Assembly (NCBI GenBank): GCA_002786025.1
Contig: NHNW01000033.1
Coordinates: forward strand, 496,001 to 560,000
Source of the DNA: Zasmidium citrigriseum
Lineage: Eukaryota > Ascomycota > Dothideomycetes > Mycosphaerellales > Mycosphaerellaceae
DNA: 64,000 nucleotides
Reading direction: 5' to 3'
A program made the translations under genes and the position numbers. Position 1 is the stretch's first letter, and every line of letters starts with the position of its first letter. The notes below the pieces were generated by a model. That model was given only the letters and a program-made list of their open reading frames with translations. It did not search any database and had not been told where the DNA came from. Shown here in pieces: positions 1-10,253 of this stretch.

Positions 1-1264
1 AGAATGCCCGGCGAGGTTCGGCTTGGTCAATCCCAAATCGAGCGCCAAATGTCTCCTTGGGCTGCCCGCCGTACTTGAACTCCGCAAGTAGGACTTTGCC
101 GTATTCGGTCAAGAGCGGGCATGATGTGTAGCCGTCATAGGTCGAGTCGATCTGCTTGCCGTCCATGGTGTCGAGCAGGTTCTTGACTAGGACCGGGGTC
201 TGGGCAGTGATGGCGGCGGCGGTCTTCGAAGTGGGCAAGCTCGAGGCATCTCCCAAGCTCCAGACGTTTTGATATTTCTTGTGTTGGGTGGTTGCATCGT
301 CGACGTCGACGAAGCCTGCCTCATTGGCAAGAGAGCTGTTCTTGATAAAACCATGAGGACCCATTTTTGGTGTGGCGTGGAGCAGATCAAAATGCCTCTT
401 GACTTGATCCTTGCCGCCGGGACGTGCGAATGTGGCAGTGTTGCCATCTATCTCCACCAGATCGTGCTCGAAGAGGCCTTCTACACCCCGCTCCTCTCGC
501 AAAGTATCCAGCTTCTTGCTATACTTCGGCACGCCGAACATGACCGGAAGAGCGGTGGCAAATGCGATGTTGGTCTTGGAGTCAGCATTCTTGGCAGAGT
601 AAAGACCAGCCTTCTGCCACTTATCGAGCGCCAGCCACATGATCTTCTGAGGAGCGCCTGCACACTTGATCGGGCCGGCTGGATGAGTGAAGATGGCATC
701 GCCGCCTTGGAACTTGGTGATGTCGTTGAAGACTTGGTCGCAAGTGTCGTAGCTGAAGATAGACTTAACGTTCGAATCGGGATCCGCGAGCGCCTCCGGA
801 AGGCCTTTGATAGCGGCCGGGTTGAGTGTGATGCCCGGTGCCACAACCAAATGGTCATAGGTGATCCTTTCGCCGCTTGTCAGGGTGACGGTGTTGTCGG
901 AGGGCAGGAAGGCGGCAACGCCGTTGTTGTAGAATTTGAGTCGCGAGTCGAGGAGGCTCTTCAATGGTCTTCGTAGGTCTTCTTTGGCTTTCAGGCCACC
1001 GCCGACAAGGGTCCATCCTGGCTGGTAGTGATGCCACTCGGCGGGGTCGACGGTAGCGATGTCGTCCTGAGCGAATCTGCCAGTCCGCAGAAGCTGGTGA
1101 CTGACATTCAAGCCCGCGCTGCCGCACCCAATGACAATCGCTTTGTGGTGCTGTGGCCCAGCGACAACCGGATGTGTTTGTGATGGAGTCGCATATGTTC
1201 GAGTCGTGGTGGCGCCTTGCCGTGCTCCTGGCAGCGCCTTTGGGAGTTGGCGTAGAGTCGCCAT
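1..1264 (-). CDS. Sulfide:quinone oxidoreductase, mitochondrial (3' end outside window)
   Basis: This flavoprotein oxidises sulfide and passes electrons to ubiquinone at the mitochondrial inner membrane (HMT2/SQOR family). The frame is open from an ATG at 1264 to the window edge, giving about 421 residues. Residues 1-40 are rich in R, T, A and Q without acids, like a mitochondrial presequence. A Rossmann motif (VIGCGSAGLN) follows at about 44-53. Near the C-terminus the frame reads WSLGDASSLPTSKTAAA and then YDGYTSCPLLTEYGKVLLAEF, regions conserved in the family. Family members are about 450 residues, so roughly 30 are missing beyond base 1. No intron was seen. The family call is firm; the truncation is only the window edge. 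Confidence 0.93.
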   Translation of the reverse strand, partial: MATLRQLPKALPGARQGATTTRTYATPSQTHPVVAGPQHHKAIVIGCGSAGLNVSHQLLRTGRFAQDDIATVDPAEWHHYQPGWTLVGGGLKAKEDLRRPLKSLLDSRLKFYNNGVAAFLPSDNTVTLTSGERITYDHLVVAPGITLNPAAIKGLPEALADPDSNVKSIFSYDTCDQVFNDITKFQGGDAIFTHPAGPIKCAGAPQKIMWLALDKWQKAGLYSAKNADSKTNIAFATALPVMFGVPKYSKKLDTLREERGVEGLFEHDLVEIDGNTATFARPGGKDQVKRHFDLLHATPKMGPHGFIKNSSLANEAGFVDVDDATTQHKKYQNVWSLGDASSLPTSKTAAAITAQTPVLVKNLLDTMDGKQIDSTYDGYTSCPLLTEYGKVLLAEFKYGGQPKETFGARFGIDQAEPRRAF

Positions 1265-1574
1265 TCTTGACCACGGCGAGCCGGTATGTCGTCGAGGAGT
1301 GGATGATGTTGTTGATGTTTTGAATGTCCCTGCCAAGACTGCTTCGAAATCAGATGCCACTTCTTTGAGATGGCGTAATGCGGGAGCCTCCCGAGAATCC
1401 CTGTCTTGCTGTGTTCTACCAGGGTTATGCCGGACGTCAGCCTTCCCATGCACTGCTCACTAATCAGCCTTGGGATACATGCACTCACGTCTTACGCTTG
1501 GCTCCTCACCTACAACAACTGACAAGCTCATCAGAGACACCCGTCAGGAAGATTTCCTCTCATCACTCCTCCCA
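1265..1574. other. Intergenic, start of SQR to end of MATE gene
   Basis: This is the upstream region of the SQR gene and the 3' flank of the MATE gene. The part from about 1500 to 1574 is rich in short C/T/A tracts. I see no gene or repeat. Confidence 0.5.
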
Positions 1575-3203
1575 TCATCCCACCCTCCCATCAAACAAAG
1601 CCGACACCCTCATCCTCCCCTTCAACAAAGCCCACCCCCACACCACATCCACAGCCAAAACATCAAAGAAACTAAACACAAGACTCCCCCCAAACACAAT
1701 CGAATGATACGTCCAAGCGTCCTCAGGCGTAATCCCGATATTCGAAACCACAATCGCCCATGGCAGGACCCAAAGCAGGTTGCTGACCAGGGATTGGTAC
1801 AAGTACCAGCGCGGCCGGCTGGAGAGGACGATGGTTGCGAGTTGTGTTGATAAGGCGTAGAAGATGTAGCACCAGTCGATCGTTTTCCACATCTTCTCCG
1901 TGATGAGGGAGACGGGCGTGGAGGCGGAGATGTAGAAGGCGAAGCGGCGGGCGCCGTAGAAGGAGAGGAAGAGGCAGAGGGGGATTTCGATGGCTAGGGC
2001 GATTCCGCAGGAGAGGAAAGCAGGTCGGCAAATGGTCAGGAGTTCTTTTCGAGTGGCTTGTGGTCGACGAATACTGGCTCCCTTGCGTCTTCGCCAGGAG
2101 CCCCAGGCGTGGCCGACGAAGGCTAGTGATGTTGCTTCGAGTGCCTGGACGGGGACCATGATCAGTCCCCAGCGAATGGTGGAGAAGACCCCCCAAGCTG
2201 TTGCGTAGTCTGAGCCCATGGCTACGATGCCGCTGACTAGCCAGAGATAGAGAGCATTGCGAATGGCAGACTCTGCGAATGTGAATGCTCCTGGTCTGGC
2301 GAGTGTCTTCAGAGCTCGCCAGTTCGGCTTTGCATTCCCATCCACTGTTGTCTTTCTCTTCACGCTCCAGAGGAAGTAAACCAATCCCGCAAAGGCCGCC
2401 GCCAACCCACAAGCAAGTTGGTTCGCAGCCTGTGTATTAACCGTCGGATTCACCCCCCTGACATGGAACTTCGAGATCAAGATCATATCCAGACCGATAT
2501 TAATCGCAAACTTCGCCGAGCTAATAACCAAAGGTACATCCGGCTGATCCAACGCCCTCGTTGCCGCCGCCACAGCCGTCTCAATCGCAGACGAGAGAGC
2601 CGAGAAAGCCGAGATCCGGACATACGTGATCGAGACATCCCTGACTTCCGCCGGCATGAAAGTATCCGCGAATTGCTGCGCCGCGGCCGTGAATATGACC
2701 GAGAGGATGAGACCGAGGATACTCTGGACGAGGATCAGAGTATACGACAGTCCATGTCGTTCAGCGAGTGTGCGGTTGGATCTGTCGCCGATGATGTTCC
2801 AAGCTGCTCGGGGCAGACCTTCGTTGATGACTTCGGAAACGACGCCAATGTATGTGTAGGCGTCCGTGGTTACTACGAGCGAGGAGTCGATGTTCGCTAC
2901 CCAGAGTTTGCTCAGCGTGGTGTAGAGAGCGGGGAGGATGAAGGCGGCGATGTTGAAGAGCAGACTGCCGGAGTATCTTGAGCGACTAAGCCTCTTGCTT
3001 CTCTCTTCTTCATCTCCATGATGAAGTCGATGATCGTGGCCATTCTGGCCGATCACAGTCGTCTCAACAGTCGTATCGTCCTTGGGCAGCATGGCGTAAA
3101 GTCTTCGATGAAAAACATGCCGCACCGCTCGCAGCGCGCGGCCGAGCATATGAGTGATGGCGATGTCGCATCGCAGCAAACGTTCGCCAAGAAGAGATGG
3201 CAA
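1575..3203 (-). CDS. MATE-family multidrug/organic cation transporter-like protein
   Basis: An intact 542-residue frame encodes a polytopic membrane protein. After a hydrophilic N-terminus of about 75 residues there are about 11-12 hydrophobic segments, in the order of MATE transporters (Na+ or H+ coupled drug and metabolite exporters). The stretch [19 protein letters not shown] opens the first half, and [20 protein letters not shown] opens the second pseudo-repeat. The length fits fungal members. The first ATG is used, but several in-frame ATGs follow within 40 codons, so the exact start is open. The substrate cannot be told from sequence. It is followed by a divergently transcribed VOC gene. 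Confidence 0.75.
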   Translation of the reverse strand: MPSLLGERLLRCDIAITHMLGRALRAVRHVFHRRLYAMLPKDDTTVETTVIGQNGHDHRLHHGDEEERSKRLSRSRYSGSLLFNIAAFILPALYTTLSKLWVANIDSSLVVTTDAYTYIGVVSEVINEGLPRAAWNIIGDRSNRTLAERHGLSYTLILVQSILGLILSVIFTAAAQQFADTFMPAEVRDVSITYVRISAFSALSSAIETAVAAATRALDQPDVPLVISSAKFAINIGLDMILISKFHVRGVNPTVNTQAANQLACGLAAAFAGLVYFLWSVKRKTTVDGNAKPNWRALKTLARPGAFTFAESAIRNALYLWLVSGIVAMGSDYATAWGVFSTIRWGLIMVPVQALEATSLAFVGHAWGSWRRRKGASIRRPQATRKELLTICRPAFLSCGIALAIEIPLCLFLSFYGARRFAFYISASTPVSLITEKMWKTIDWCYIFYALSTQLATIVLSSRPRWYLYQSLVSNLLWVLPWAIVVSNIGITPEDAWTYHSIVFGGSLVFSFFDVLAVDVVWGWALLKGRMRVSALFDGRVG

Positions 3204-3374
3204 TCAATGCTACACCGAGACATGCAGTGAGGAGAAGGCTCGGTTGAGCGGGCTGCTTCTGGACTAGACTAGTGCCGAGCTACGTATCCGTACAGGTATT
3301 TGGTGTCTTGTGCAGGGCGTAGGCTTCTTCCTCTTTCCCTTCCATCTTCAAGACATGACAGAAAGATTTTCAAG

Positions 3375-3788
3375 ATGTCATCAGCCCTGGCCAACGCCCA
3401 CGTCCGCATCGCCCGTCCAACAAACTCCTTCGAACCGATCAAAAACTTCTACTGCGACGGCCTAGGCTTCAAAGTCCTCCTCCAATTCGACGAGCATGAG
3501 GGCTTCGATGGGATTATCATAGGCTCGCCCAAAGCTCCCTATCATCTCGAATTCACTCGAAATAAAGATCATGATGCTGGTCGAGCTCCAACGGAAGACA
3601 ATCTGACGGTATTTTACCTTCCGGATAGGGATGAGTGGGAGGAGGCTGTGGCGAGAATGGAGACTGCTGGCTTTCCGGCTGTGAAGGCTTGGAATCCTTA
3701 TTGGGATCGGAAGGGGAGGACGTTTGAGGATTCGGATGGGTATCGGGTGGTGTTGTGTCGGATTGATTGGAAGAATCCGGAGGTTTGA
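3375..3788 (+). CDS. VOC-superfamily protein (glyoxalase/bleomycin-resistance fold)
   Basis: This encodes a single-exon protein of 137 residues. I chose ATG 3375 because the family's first strand starts right after it (NAHVRIARPTNSFEPIKNFY); an upstream in-frame ATG at 3300 would add 25 unlike residues. The order is a typical paired beta-alpha-beta-beta-beta module: FYCDGLGFKVLLQF, then YHLEFTRN, then VFYLPDRDEWEEAVARM, and a final RTFEDSDGYRVVLCR. Possible metal ligands are the His of YHLEF and acidic residues in EDSDGY. It resembles the small YycE-type group rather than true glyoxalase I. Substrate unknown. Confidence 0.8.
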   Translation: MSSALANAHVRIARPTNSFEPIKNFYCDGLGFKVLLQFDEHEGFDGIIIGSPKAPYHLEFTRNKDHDAGRAPTEDNLTVFYLPDRDEWEEAVARMETAGFPAVKAWNPYWDRKGRTFEDSDGYRVVLCRIDWKNPEV

Positions 3789-3922
3789 GCCTAGAAGACT
3801 CCAGTGATGAGTATCGTTTCGTTATACGTCAGCTCGTTTGATTCTCTTCATCGCTTCAAACCCGATTGTCGGCGCACCATCCTCCCAACACCAGCCAAAT
3901 GCCTCGACGATATCAGCTTCGA

Positions 3923-4537
3923 TCACTCCCAATACCTCCTCAACAACTCATCCTGCACCCCGCTCCACCTCGCATACGCCGCCATCACACTCGTAACCCC
4001 ATTAATCAATGCCCCAGCAGCGCCAGGAAAATACATCCCTCCCAAACTCCCCACAACAGCCGTATGAATCGGATTCTTCGGCAAACAATCCTCCCCCAAT
4101 AGTCCATCATTCGCCAGCCCAAAAAGAATATAAATACTCTTCTCAAACCCCTCATACCCAGGTTCATTCCGCACTTTGAACTTCGCGCCTGCAGGGCCGG
4201 CGGAGAAGCGGTGCAGCGTGCCAATCGGTACGGTATGAGTCTCGCCTGGTTTGAGATGGAGAGGCTCGGCGGTCGTGTCGCTGCCGGTGTAGAGGAGGAG
4301 GTCGCCGGAGATGGCTGTGAAGATCTCTTCGTAGTGCTTGTGGTAGTGCAGTGGTGGGCCCCCGCCGGGAACGCATGTTGCTTCTGCTTCGGAGTAGGCG
4401 CCATCGGTTTCGTAGGAGTATTTTAGTATTGTGCCTTTTTCGCCTGCGACTGGGTTCTCGATTGTGCGGCGAGAGGGGTCTTTAAGGCCTGGTGGGACGG
4501 ACATGGTGTTGGTTGTGGTGGTTGTTTGGGTAGACAT
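3923..4537 (-). CDS. Cupin-domain protein
   Basis: This is a 204-residue single-domain cupin. The first cupin motif is LHYHKHYEE, with likely metal ligands His64, His66 and Glu70 or Glu71; the second is the region LKPGETHTVPIGTLHRF with a further His. ATG 4537 is preferred because residues 1-15 form a polar Thr-rich tail leading into the conserved part, while an upstream ATG at 4633 adds unrelated sequence. The C-terminal 40 residues are partly hydrophobic (GGMYFPGAAGALINGV) and might touch a membrane. It ends convergently 134 bases from the VOC gene. Cupins cover many enzymes and binding proteins, so no reaction is assigned. Confidence 0.8.
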   Translation of the reverse strand: MSTQTTTTTNTMSVPPGLKDPSRRTIENPVAGEKGTILKYSYETDGAYSEAEATCVPGGGPPLHYHKHYEEIFTAISGDLLLYTGSDTTAEPLHLKPGETHTVPIGTLHRFSAGPAGAKFKVRNEPGYEGFEKSIYILFGLANDGLLGEDCLPKNPIHTAVVGSLGGMYFPGAAGALINGVTSVMAAYARWSGVQDELLRRYWE

Positions 4538-5670
4538 TTTTGAGGCTCTGCCGGTCGATTGCTTGATTGTGTCTTTGGGTCGAGTTGCAAGGAGACACGA
4601 AGCTGTTATACCTACAAAATGAGCTATTGTCAAGCACTGGCTACCACAATCAAGTCATGAAAGCTCACAGCTTGAGCGCTTCCCACGTTTAGATTACTCC
4701 GGTCGTCCAGCTGAACGCCGCAGAGCTCTCGACGCTCGAACCGAGCTGCTCTGCGCAGCTTACGCAGCAAGCGAAACTCGCAGCCATCAAGTTCGTACCA
4801 ATGGACAGCCATAGAGACTCCGAGCTTAACGACATACGATTGGTGAGATTGGCTCTGCTGGGCTCAGCTATCAAGATGAAGACTTCGACTCCACAATGTA
4901 TTGGTTGGCTCGGGCAATGAACCGCTCGTAGGCTGTCGTCTCTCGTAAGCGACCACATGGGAGCCGCGTGAACTCCTCGTGTTCTCGGCGTGGACAAGTC
5001 TCTTGCTCTGATCTTGTACCCGGTTCGAGGATTCCTTCCGTTTGTGGACCGTGTACTGGACGCATCGGCAAGAAAAGCCACACTGCCTTGTGTTGGGTAT
5101 CATGAGGACCAAATCGCGGAAAGCGAGCGCCGCGGGTCATGCCTCTCACGCATACATGCGCAATTCTTGTCGACTTTTCCTCCTCTTGAGCTGCCCAACG
5201 GCAGCCACCGGGCCATGCACAATGGTACACATGCTTTTTCTCATTCAAAGGGTCTCAAGTGCTGGCGGGAGTTGGGACTCTCATCAGCTGGACCGATCCG
5301 GCATTGCTGACTGTGCTGTAGCTTCGAGTACTGTGACTCGTGGTTCCTTCGCTCCATTATGGGATCATTTCTTCTTGGATGAGCAGTCAGACATCTGGGC
5401 CGGGAATCGCGATGGAGAATAGAAAGGTGATGTGCTGTTGTTGTTGTTGACAGAAGTCAGATTGCACTACGGCATACCATACCCAAGCTTGGCACGTAAT
5501 TCCGGTGTTTCCTTCGCGTTTCTTCGCGTTCTTGCTTCCTGCCATAACTGTCCAACAAGCAAAAAGCATTCTATTCTATTGCCACTGTACTATGCACACA
5601 TCTCTCTCCATCCTCAATATCGACAACACTCCTACACCGTTGGTACCCACACCATCCTCAGTCCACTCCC
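4538..5670. other. Intergenic region containing a repeat copy
   Basis: About 1.1 kb separates the cupin gene start from the carboxylesterase end. Open frames here overlap on both strands and match no family I know. The only structure noted is a repeat copy at 5434-5542, listed separately. Bases 5540-5670 are pyrimidine-rich 3' flank. Confidence 0.5.
5434..5542. repeat. Dispersed ~110 bp repeat, copy A
   Basis: This shares order and sequence with 9649-9758. Both have a TGTTGTTGTTGACAGAAG start, then GATTGCACTACGG, a CATACC block, a CTTGGC block and TTCGCGTTCT near the end. Copy A lacks about 7-12 bases after ACAGAAG that copy B has. I see no terminal inverted repeats or target duplications. 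Confidence 0.65.
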
Positions 5671-7428
5671 CTACTGCTTAAAAACCTCAACATACCTCCT
5701 CCAAACCTCAAAGCTCTCCCACCGAAAACTATCCCTCATAACACCCACCTCACTCTCACTAAAATTCGCCATTAACAAACCCTCTCCATCCCACCTAGGC
5801 CACCACTCCCTACACCCCCTCTTACCATTCGGATCGCGAAAATTCACAAAATGGATATACGCCTCATCCTGCTTCATAGCCGCAATTTTCGTCGGCCCTT
5901 GCAGTCCGAACTGCGCTCGGAGATCAGCAGTATGGTACGTGCCCCAATATGGCAGGTCGTGGAGGTAGGTGTCCAGGAAACCCCACGCTGGAACGTGCGG
6001 GGCCATGAGGGAGAGGGCCAGGCGACGACCTAGGCCGAAGACGATGTCGGACTGGATGGCAGCGTTGCGTTTTCGTTGCGGATAGAACTCGTACTTGTCT
6101 CCTGTCCTTGCCGGAAGGCCAGCGGCGGGATCGTTAGGGTATGTGTGGACGAACTCGGCCACGGCGTTGCGGGGGGCGAGGGGCCACCAGGAGGCGAAGT
6201 AGTCGATGAGGGTTTCGGTGGAATTGATGATCCCGCGCTGCGCGGGCGTGAAAATCGAGGCTTCGTCTTCCATGTTGCCCATTATGATGGGTACGTGGGC
6301 GTATTTGCCGGAGCGGAGGGCGGCGTCGCCGTTAAGGGAGTAGAAGTTTGAGGTTGCGTCGGGTCGGCGGACGTAGGAGATGTTGTTGCTGGATGCCATG
6401 CCGTAGTTGGGGAGGGAGTTCACGGCGCGGGTGTAGGTCGAGTAGGGGATGCGCCGGAGACAGTCGAGTACCGTGCTTCCGTGTTTCGAATCTGCGGGTT
6501 TGCACCCGGCGTTCGAAGCAAAGGTGTCGAAGACGTCTTGGGCTTTCGAGGACGTAGCGTCCAGAGTTGGGATGAAGGTTCCGGAGTTCATGATGGCTGC
6601 ATGGAATAGTGGCTTGCCACGATATCGATGGTCGCCGTCGTTGACTATGAGATGGTCGAAAACGGAAAGTGCGCCTGCACTCTCACCCTAGGTATGTATT
6701 AGCTATGGCACTTGCAATTGAGCAGTAAGGCATCACCCAAATAGTGACCCGCTCAGGATCTCCACCAAAAGCTTCAATATTCTCCGCAACCCACTTCAAA
6801 GACTTGCGCTGATCACGAAGTCCAAGATTAGTCGACCGCTCGTCCTGCAGTTCCTTTCCCTGGAGGAAGCCAAAAGCATTAAGGCGGTAGTCGCCGCGAC
6901 AAAGATGACCGGCTCCGACATATTCGCACTGAGACCGACTATTTGTGAGCCGTCGTACATCTGCGTGGCTCCAATCTCGAATCCACCGCCATAGATCCAG
7001 ACAAGGACAGGATACCTTTTGGCGGGATCCAAGTTCGCTGGTCGTTGAACGTTGACTGTCAAGCAGTCTTCGCCAGGCGTACCGGATGTGCGGCCTCCGA
7101 TGCCGTTGGTGACGGACTGGTATTCTTCGGGTACGATACCGTCCAAGTTTGTCACGGTGATGTTCATTTGGGTGCAAGCTTGAACCCCTTGCACGGTCTC
7201 AGGAAGAGTCAACGTTCCAAATTGGTGGTCGAGACTTTGAGGAGGTCGAAGGCGTAGATTGCGAACCGGTGGTTTAGCGAATGGGATCCCGAAGAAATTC
7301 TCGACGCCTCTTGAAGTGCTTCCAATAAGGGTTCCATTGCGTAGGTGTACGATCGGTTTGATAGGGAGCGTGGGTGCGGCCAAAGAGACTGCGGCGAGAG
7401 CGCAGAAGAAAGCGGGCAGCATCATCAT
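5671..7428 (-). pseudogene. Secreted type B carboxylesterase/lipase with a one-base frameshift
   Basis: The alpha/beta-hydrolase family hydrolyses ester bonds outside the cell. Residues 1-18 are a clear signal peptide (MMMLPAFFCALAAVSLAA). The family segments [31 protein letters not shown] and [13 protein letters not shown] (oxyanion hole) follow. A 49-base intron (6688-6736) separates DPERVTIW from [13 protein letters not shown], which carries the nucleophile Ser. The His candidate lies in YWGTYHTADL near the C-terminus. The two coding segments sum to 1709 bases, one short of whole codons. At about 6890-6900 the sequence VIFVA is followed directly by [10 protein letters not shown] in another frame, where the family has VAVNYRL. 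As written the gene is broken, so it is called a pseudogene; an assembly error is equally possible. The full product would be about 569 residues. Confidence 0.8.
6688..6736 (-). other. Intron of the carboxylesterase gene
   Basis: This 49-base intron starts GTGATG and ends CCTAG on the minus strand. Removing it creates the GESAG serine motif from DPERVTIW and the next exon. Confidence 0.85.
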
Positions 7429-7772
7429 TTGAAGGTAGTTCTGAATGAGATGCTGGAGTGAATGTCGTTCTCCTGCTGCAGACTCCGACTCTTTTGTAAT
7501 GCAGACTGAACGCCATCACGAGATCGTGCCAAGTCCTGTTCCTGCCTTATACAGTTAGCGCCAGGTCAGGCTAAATTTCGAATTCCTCTAAAGCGAATGC
7601 GATTAGAAGGATGAAGGTTCCAAGCTATACCGAGACAAGAGTGAACAGGACTTGGCCGCTTATATATCAGCCACAGGTAGACTTGTTGTCCGTGACTTAC
7701 CGAGAAGACAAGACTTGTATCAAACCATTCCTAGCGTCGTGCTCATGCGACAACGCCGACGCACCAGAAACA
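7429..7772. promoter_or_regulatory. Divergent promoter region, carboxylesterase and regulator-like gene
   Basis: A 344-base gap separates the two divergent starts. A TATAAGG box on the minus strand (7545-7551) lies about 117 bases before the esterase ATG. A TTATATAT stretch near 7657-7664 lies about 110 bases before the plus-strand ATG. Confidence 0.45.
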
Positions 7773-9237
7773 ATGAAGCGGCCTATTGAGTTTCTCAACA
7801 TTACTGGATGTTCTCTAGCCCATGACGCCGCATACAAGAAAGCCGTGCGTCAGAAGTGCTCGCGGGCGTACCGTCGACACGAGCGATGGAAGCGAACAGA
7901 GGCCTTCAGTCGTTCCAAAGCTCCGGTGGATCAAAATTGCTCCAGGCCGTTGGACACCAGCCATGTCGACGTCGAGGACGAGAGCCAAGCCCTATCCCTG
8001 CTGAAATCAGCGTCCGATGCCCTCGACCCATTCGGGGCTACATGTATACCCATGACCGCCGAGCTGCAGCCTCTCATCATCCACTTCGTCAGGGACATTG
8101 GCCCGCTCATACTGCCGAGACGTTTGCCGTCGCCTTCAACATTGGAATACTCGGGAGGCGCTGATATCCCATGGGCTGAGCAGTTGGTCCGATATGCCAT
8201 TGCAGATCCTTTGCTGTTCGTCGTCACTTGCAGTCATGCTTCGGCGCATTGGGATGCGTTGTGTGGCCGTAAGGATGAACCAAGTGCTGGAACGCTTAGG
8301 CTCCGTGCTCTCGCGTTGGCCGGTGTAAGAGCTGCCGTCAGGAGAGGTCCTGCAAGATTCAAACCTGAAGAAGCGGCGGCTATGGGAATGCTGATTGCCA
8401 ATACTGTGAGTGCACCACCCATCGCAGGGAGCCCCGGGATCAGTATGAAGGGGTCGTAGATATTCTGACTCTTCTCATTAGTTCATATCTGGTGACAGCC
8501 ACGAGATGACTGCACATGCACTGGCGCTCACCAGCTTGCGAGGGCAGTCTGCGTCATGGCCAGACGATCATTGTATGGTTTCCTTCTTGAGTAGGGTCCT
8601 CGAGTGGTGAGTCTTGCAAGTCTTGCTGCTTGACCGAGATGCTGAAAATGTCGACAGGCAACACGCACCAGCAGTGCTCTGGGCGGCAGTGACACACCCA
8701 GACAGCGTGCCAGGAATCTCATCGTCGCGGCTGCGGCAACCTCGATGGACCTTGAACGAGATCTTGTTGAAATTCTCATTCCTGCAAAGACACATCATCA
8801 GACGGACTGACGGAACAATGCACCTCACGATGGACCCCATGGAATTCGGCGACGAGCGCAGCATGCTTGAGTCCGCTCTCATCTCGCTGTGGCAAGCTTT
8901 AGATACGGATGAGACGCAAGACCAACTTGACATTCTGGTTCGGAAAGCCACCTGCTTGGCTCTCCTGCTTTTATGCATGTGCAGTCTCCGGCTCTACACG
9001 ATCCGGGCATATGTCTCTCGGGCAGGCCTGACATTGTTGCTAGAATCACTTCGCTTTGTTGAGGACCGACCTGAAAAGCTGACTGCATTGGACGATTGGC
9101 ACTCAAAGTGTCTATCGTGGGCGTTGGCGGTTGCGCGGCATTTTGAGTCCGAGCTCTATGGGTCTTGTAGTCTGGGATTACTCGATCAACCAGGGACATT
9201 GGTATGGTCATGTGTGGACGATCTATTGTATGATTAG
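7773..9237 (+). CDS. Fungal transcription-factor-like protein without a zinc cluster
   Basis: Three exons (7773-8405, 8482-8606, 8658-9237) give 445 residues; both introns have GTGAGT donors and AG acceptors, and exon lengths sum to whole codons. A basic stretch (KKAVRQKCSRAYRRHERWKR, residues 17-36) lies near the N-terminus. The middle has the DPFGATCIPMTAELQPLIIH block seen in many fungal regulatory-domain proteins, followed by helices and a segment rich in Leu and Cys (ATCLALLLLCMCSLRLYTIR). No Cx2Cx6C zinc cluster is present, so direct DNA binding is doubtful. Genes of this class are usually annotated as fungal-specific transcription factor domain proteins; the assignment here is by resemblance. 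Target unknown. Confidence 0.65.
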
Positions 9238-9648
9238 CACGGCAGCAGCGAAGAATGAGTTGATACAAGCAGTAAATGCGTATCTTCTCGCTCCCCTTGC
9301 GCAACTTGGCGCCTCCTCCTGTCCGCGGGCCTCGCCTTATGCCACTATCACGGAGCCTCAGACTGTGTGAAGGTAGCGGATTGTGAATCTCGCTGTCTTG
9401 GACGGCATTTGCACGGCACTCCATCTCTTTAATCTCCACAGCACGCCTCTAGGTCTCGATCATCTCGTATGTCCACCTTGAAGCGGTTCTCGGCTGCGAG
9501 CCGTCTGGCGACGGCATTCGATCGCATTGTTCGCATCCTTCCGAGCTCCGGGTGTCGCAATACGTGATTGGTGAGCCGCCTTAAGTTCTAAGAGTGTGCG
9601 TGTATGAAGTTGGACATCCGAGAACATTGAGAACAGATCCAGAAGCAT

Positions 9649-9758
9649 GTGTTGTTGTTGACAGAAGAAGATGGCGTAAGATTGCACTACGGTGTGCCAT
9701 ACCAATGCTTGGCGGTGAATGGCGTTGCTCCCTCGCGCTCCTTCGCGTTCTGGTTTTC
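9649..9758. repeat. Dispersed ~110 bp repeat, copy B
   Basis: This is the partner of 5434-5542 in the same orientation. The shared anchors are TGTTGTTGACAGAAG, GATTGCACTACGG, CCATACC and CCTTCGCGTTCT. The two copies are diverged by substitutions and small indels, so the duplication is not recent. Confidence 0.65.
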
Positions 9759-10162
9759 AGCCTCACCTCTTACTCACAACTCTGGAGCGCCACATCACGT
9801 TCTGGCGTTTCAAGGGAGAGTCTGATTCAAGAAAGCAACGAAGACTCTGTAGCGAGCACCACCGCAGCCGAAAGACGGCAACAACGATTCAAGAAAACCT
9901 CCGATTCATGGTCCTCCAGGTCCTTCAAGATGTCCATTGCCGGTCACAGAATCAATCGAAGAATTCTTCGCTACCAGGAACGAGACATCGAGAACCCCCG
10001 GCTGATGAGGATGCTCTGTGGGAGATGTGACTGGGTGCTTTTCGGCCTCATGCATGTTCCCATCCTTTCGCCCAGTAATCCAGCCACGCTCGAGCATTCA
10101 TAGGGCAGCGACATGGCCATTCGGTCGTGCGGTAGGTCTCCATTCAGCCAACACTTTGTGAG

Positions 10163-10169
10163 TATAAAA
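10163..10169 (+). promoter_or_regulatory. TATA box of P450 gene
   Basis: TATAAAA lies 91 bases before the chosen ATG at 10254, a normal spacing for a fungal core promoter. Confidence 0.5.
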
Positions 10170-10253
10170 CCACCCCCTTGGTACTAAGAATCGTATCTGT
10201 CCTTGCGGACAGCTTTTTGTTGGACCTGTCCGTCTCAGGCGAGCACCTTGTCC

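Larger units (their letters stand above)
9238..10253. other. Intergenic region with repeat copy B and P450 promoter
   Basis: No convincing gene was found in about 1 kb. It holds repeat copy B (9649-9758) and, at its end, a TATA box for the P450 gene. Confidence 0.5.

Noticed and set aside
9594..10103. 169-codon plus-strand frame
   Set aside because: It covers repeat copy B and the P450 promoter and has no protein-like motif.
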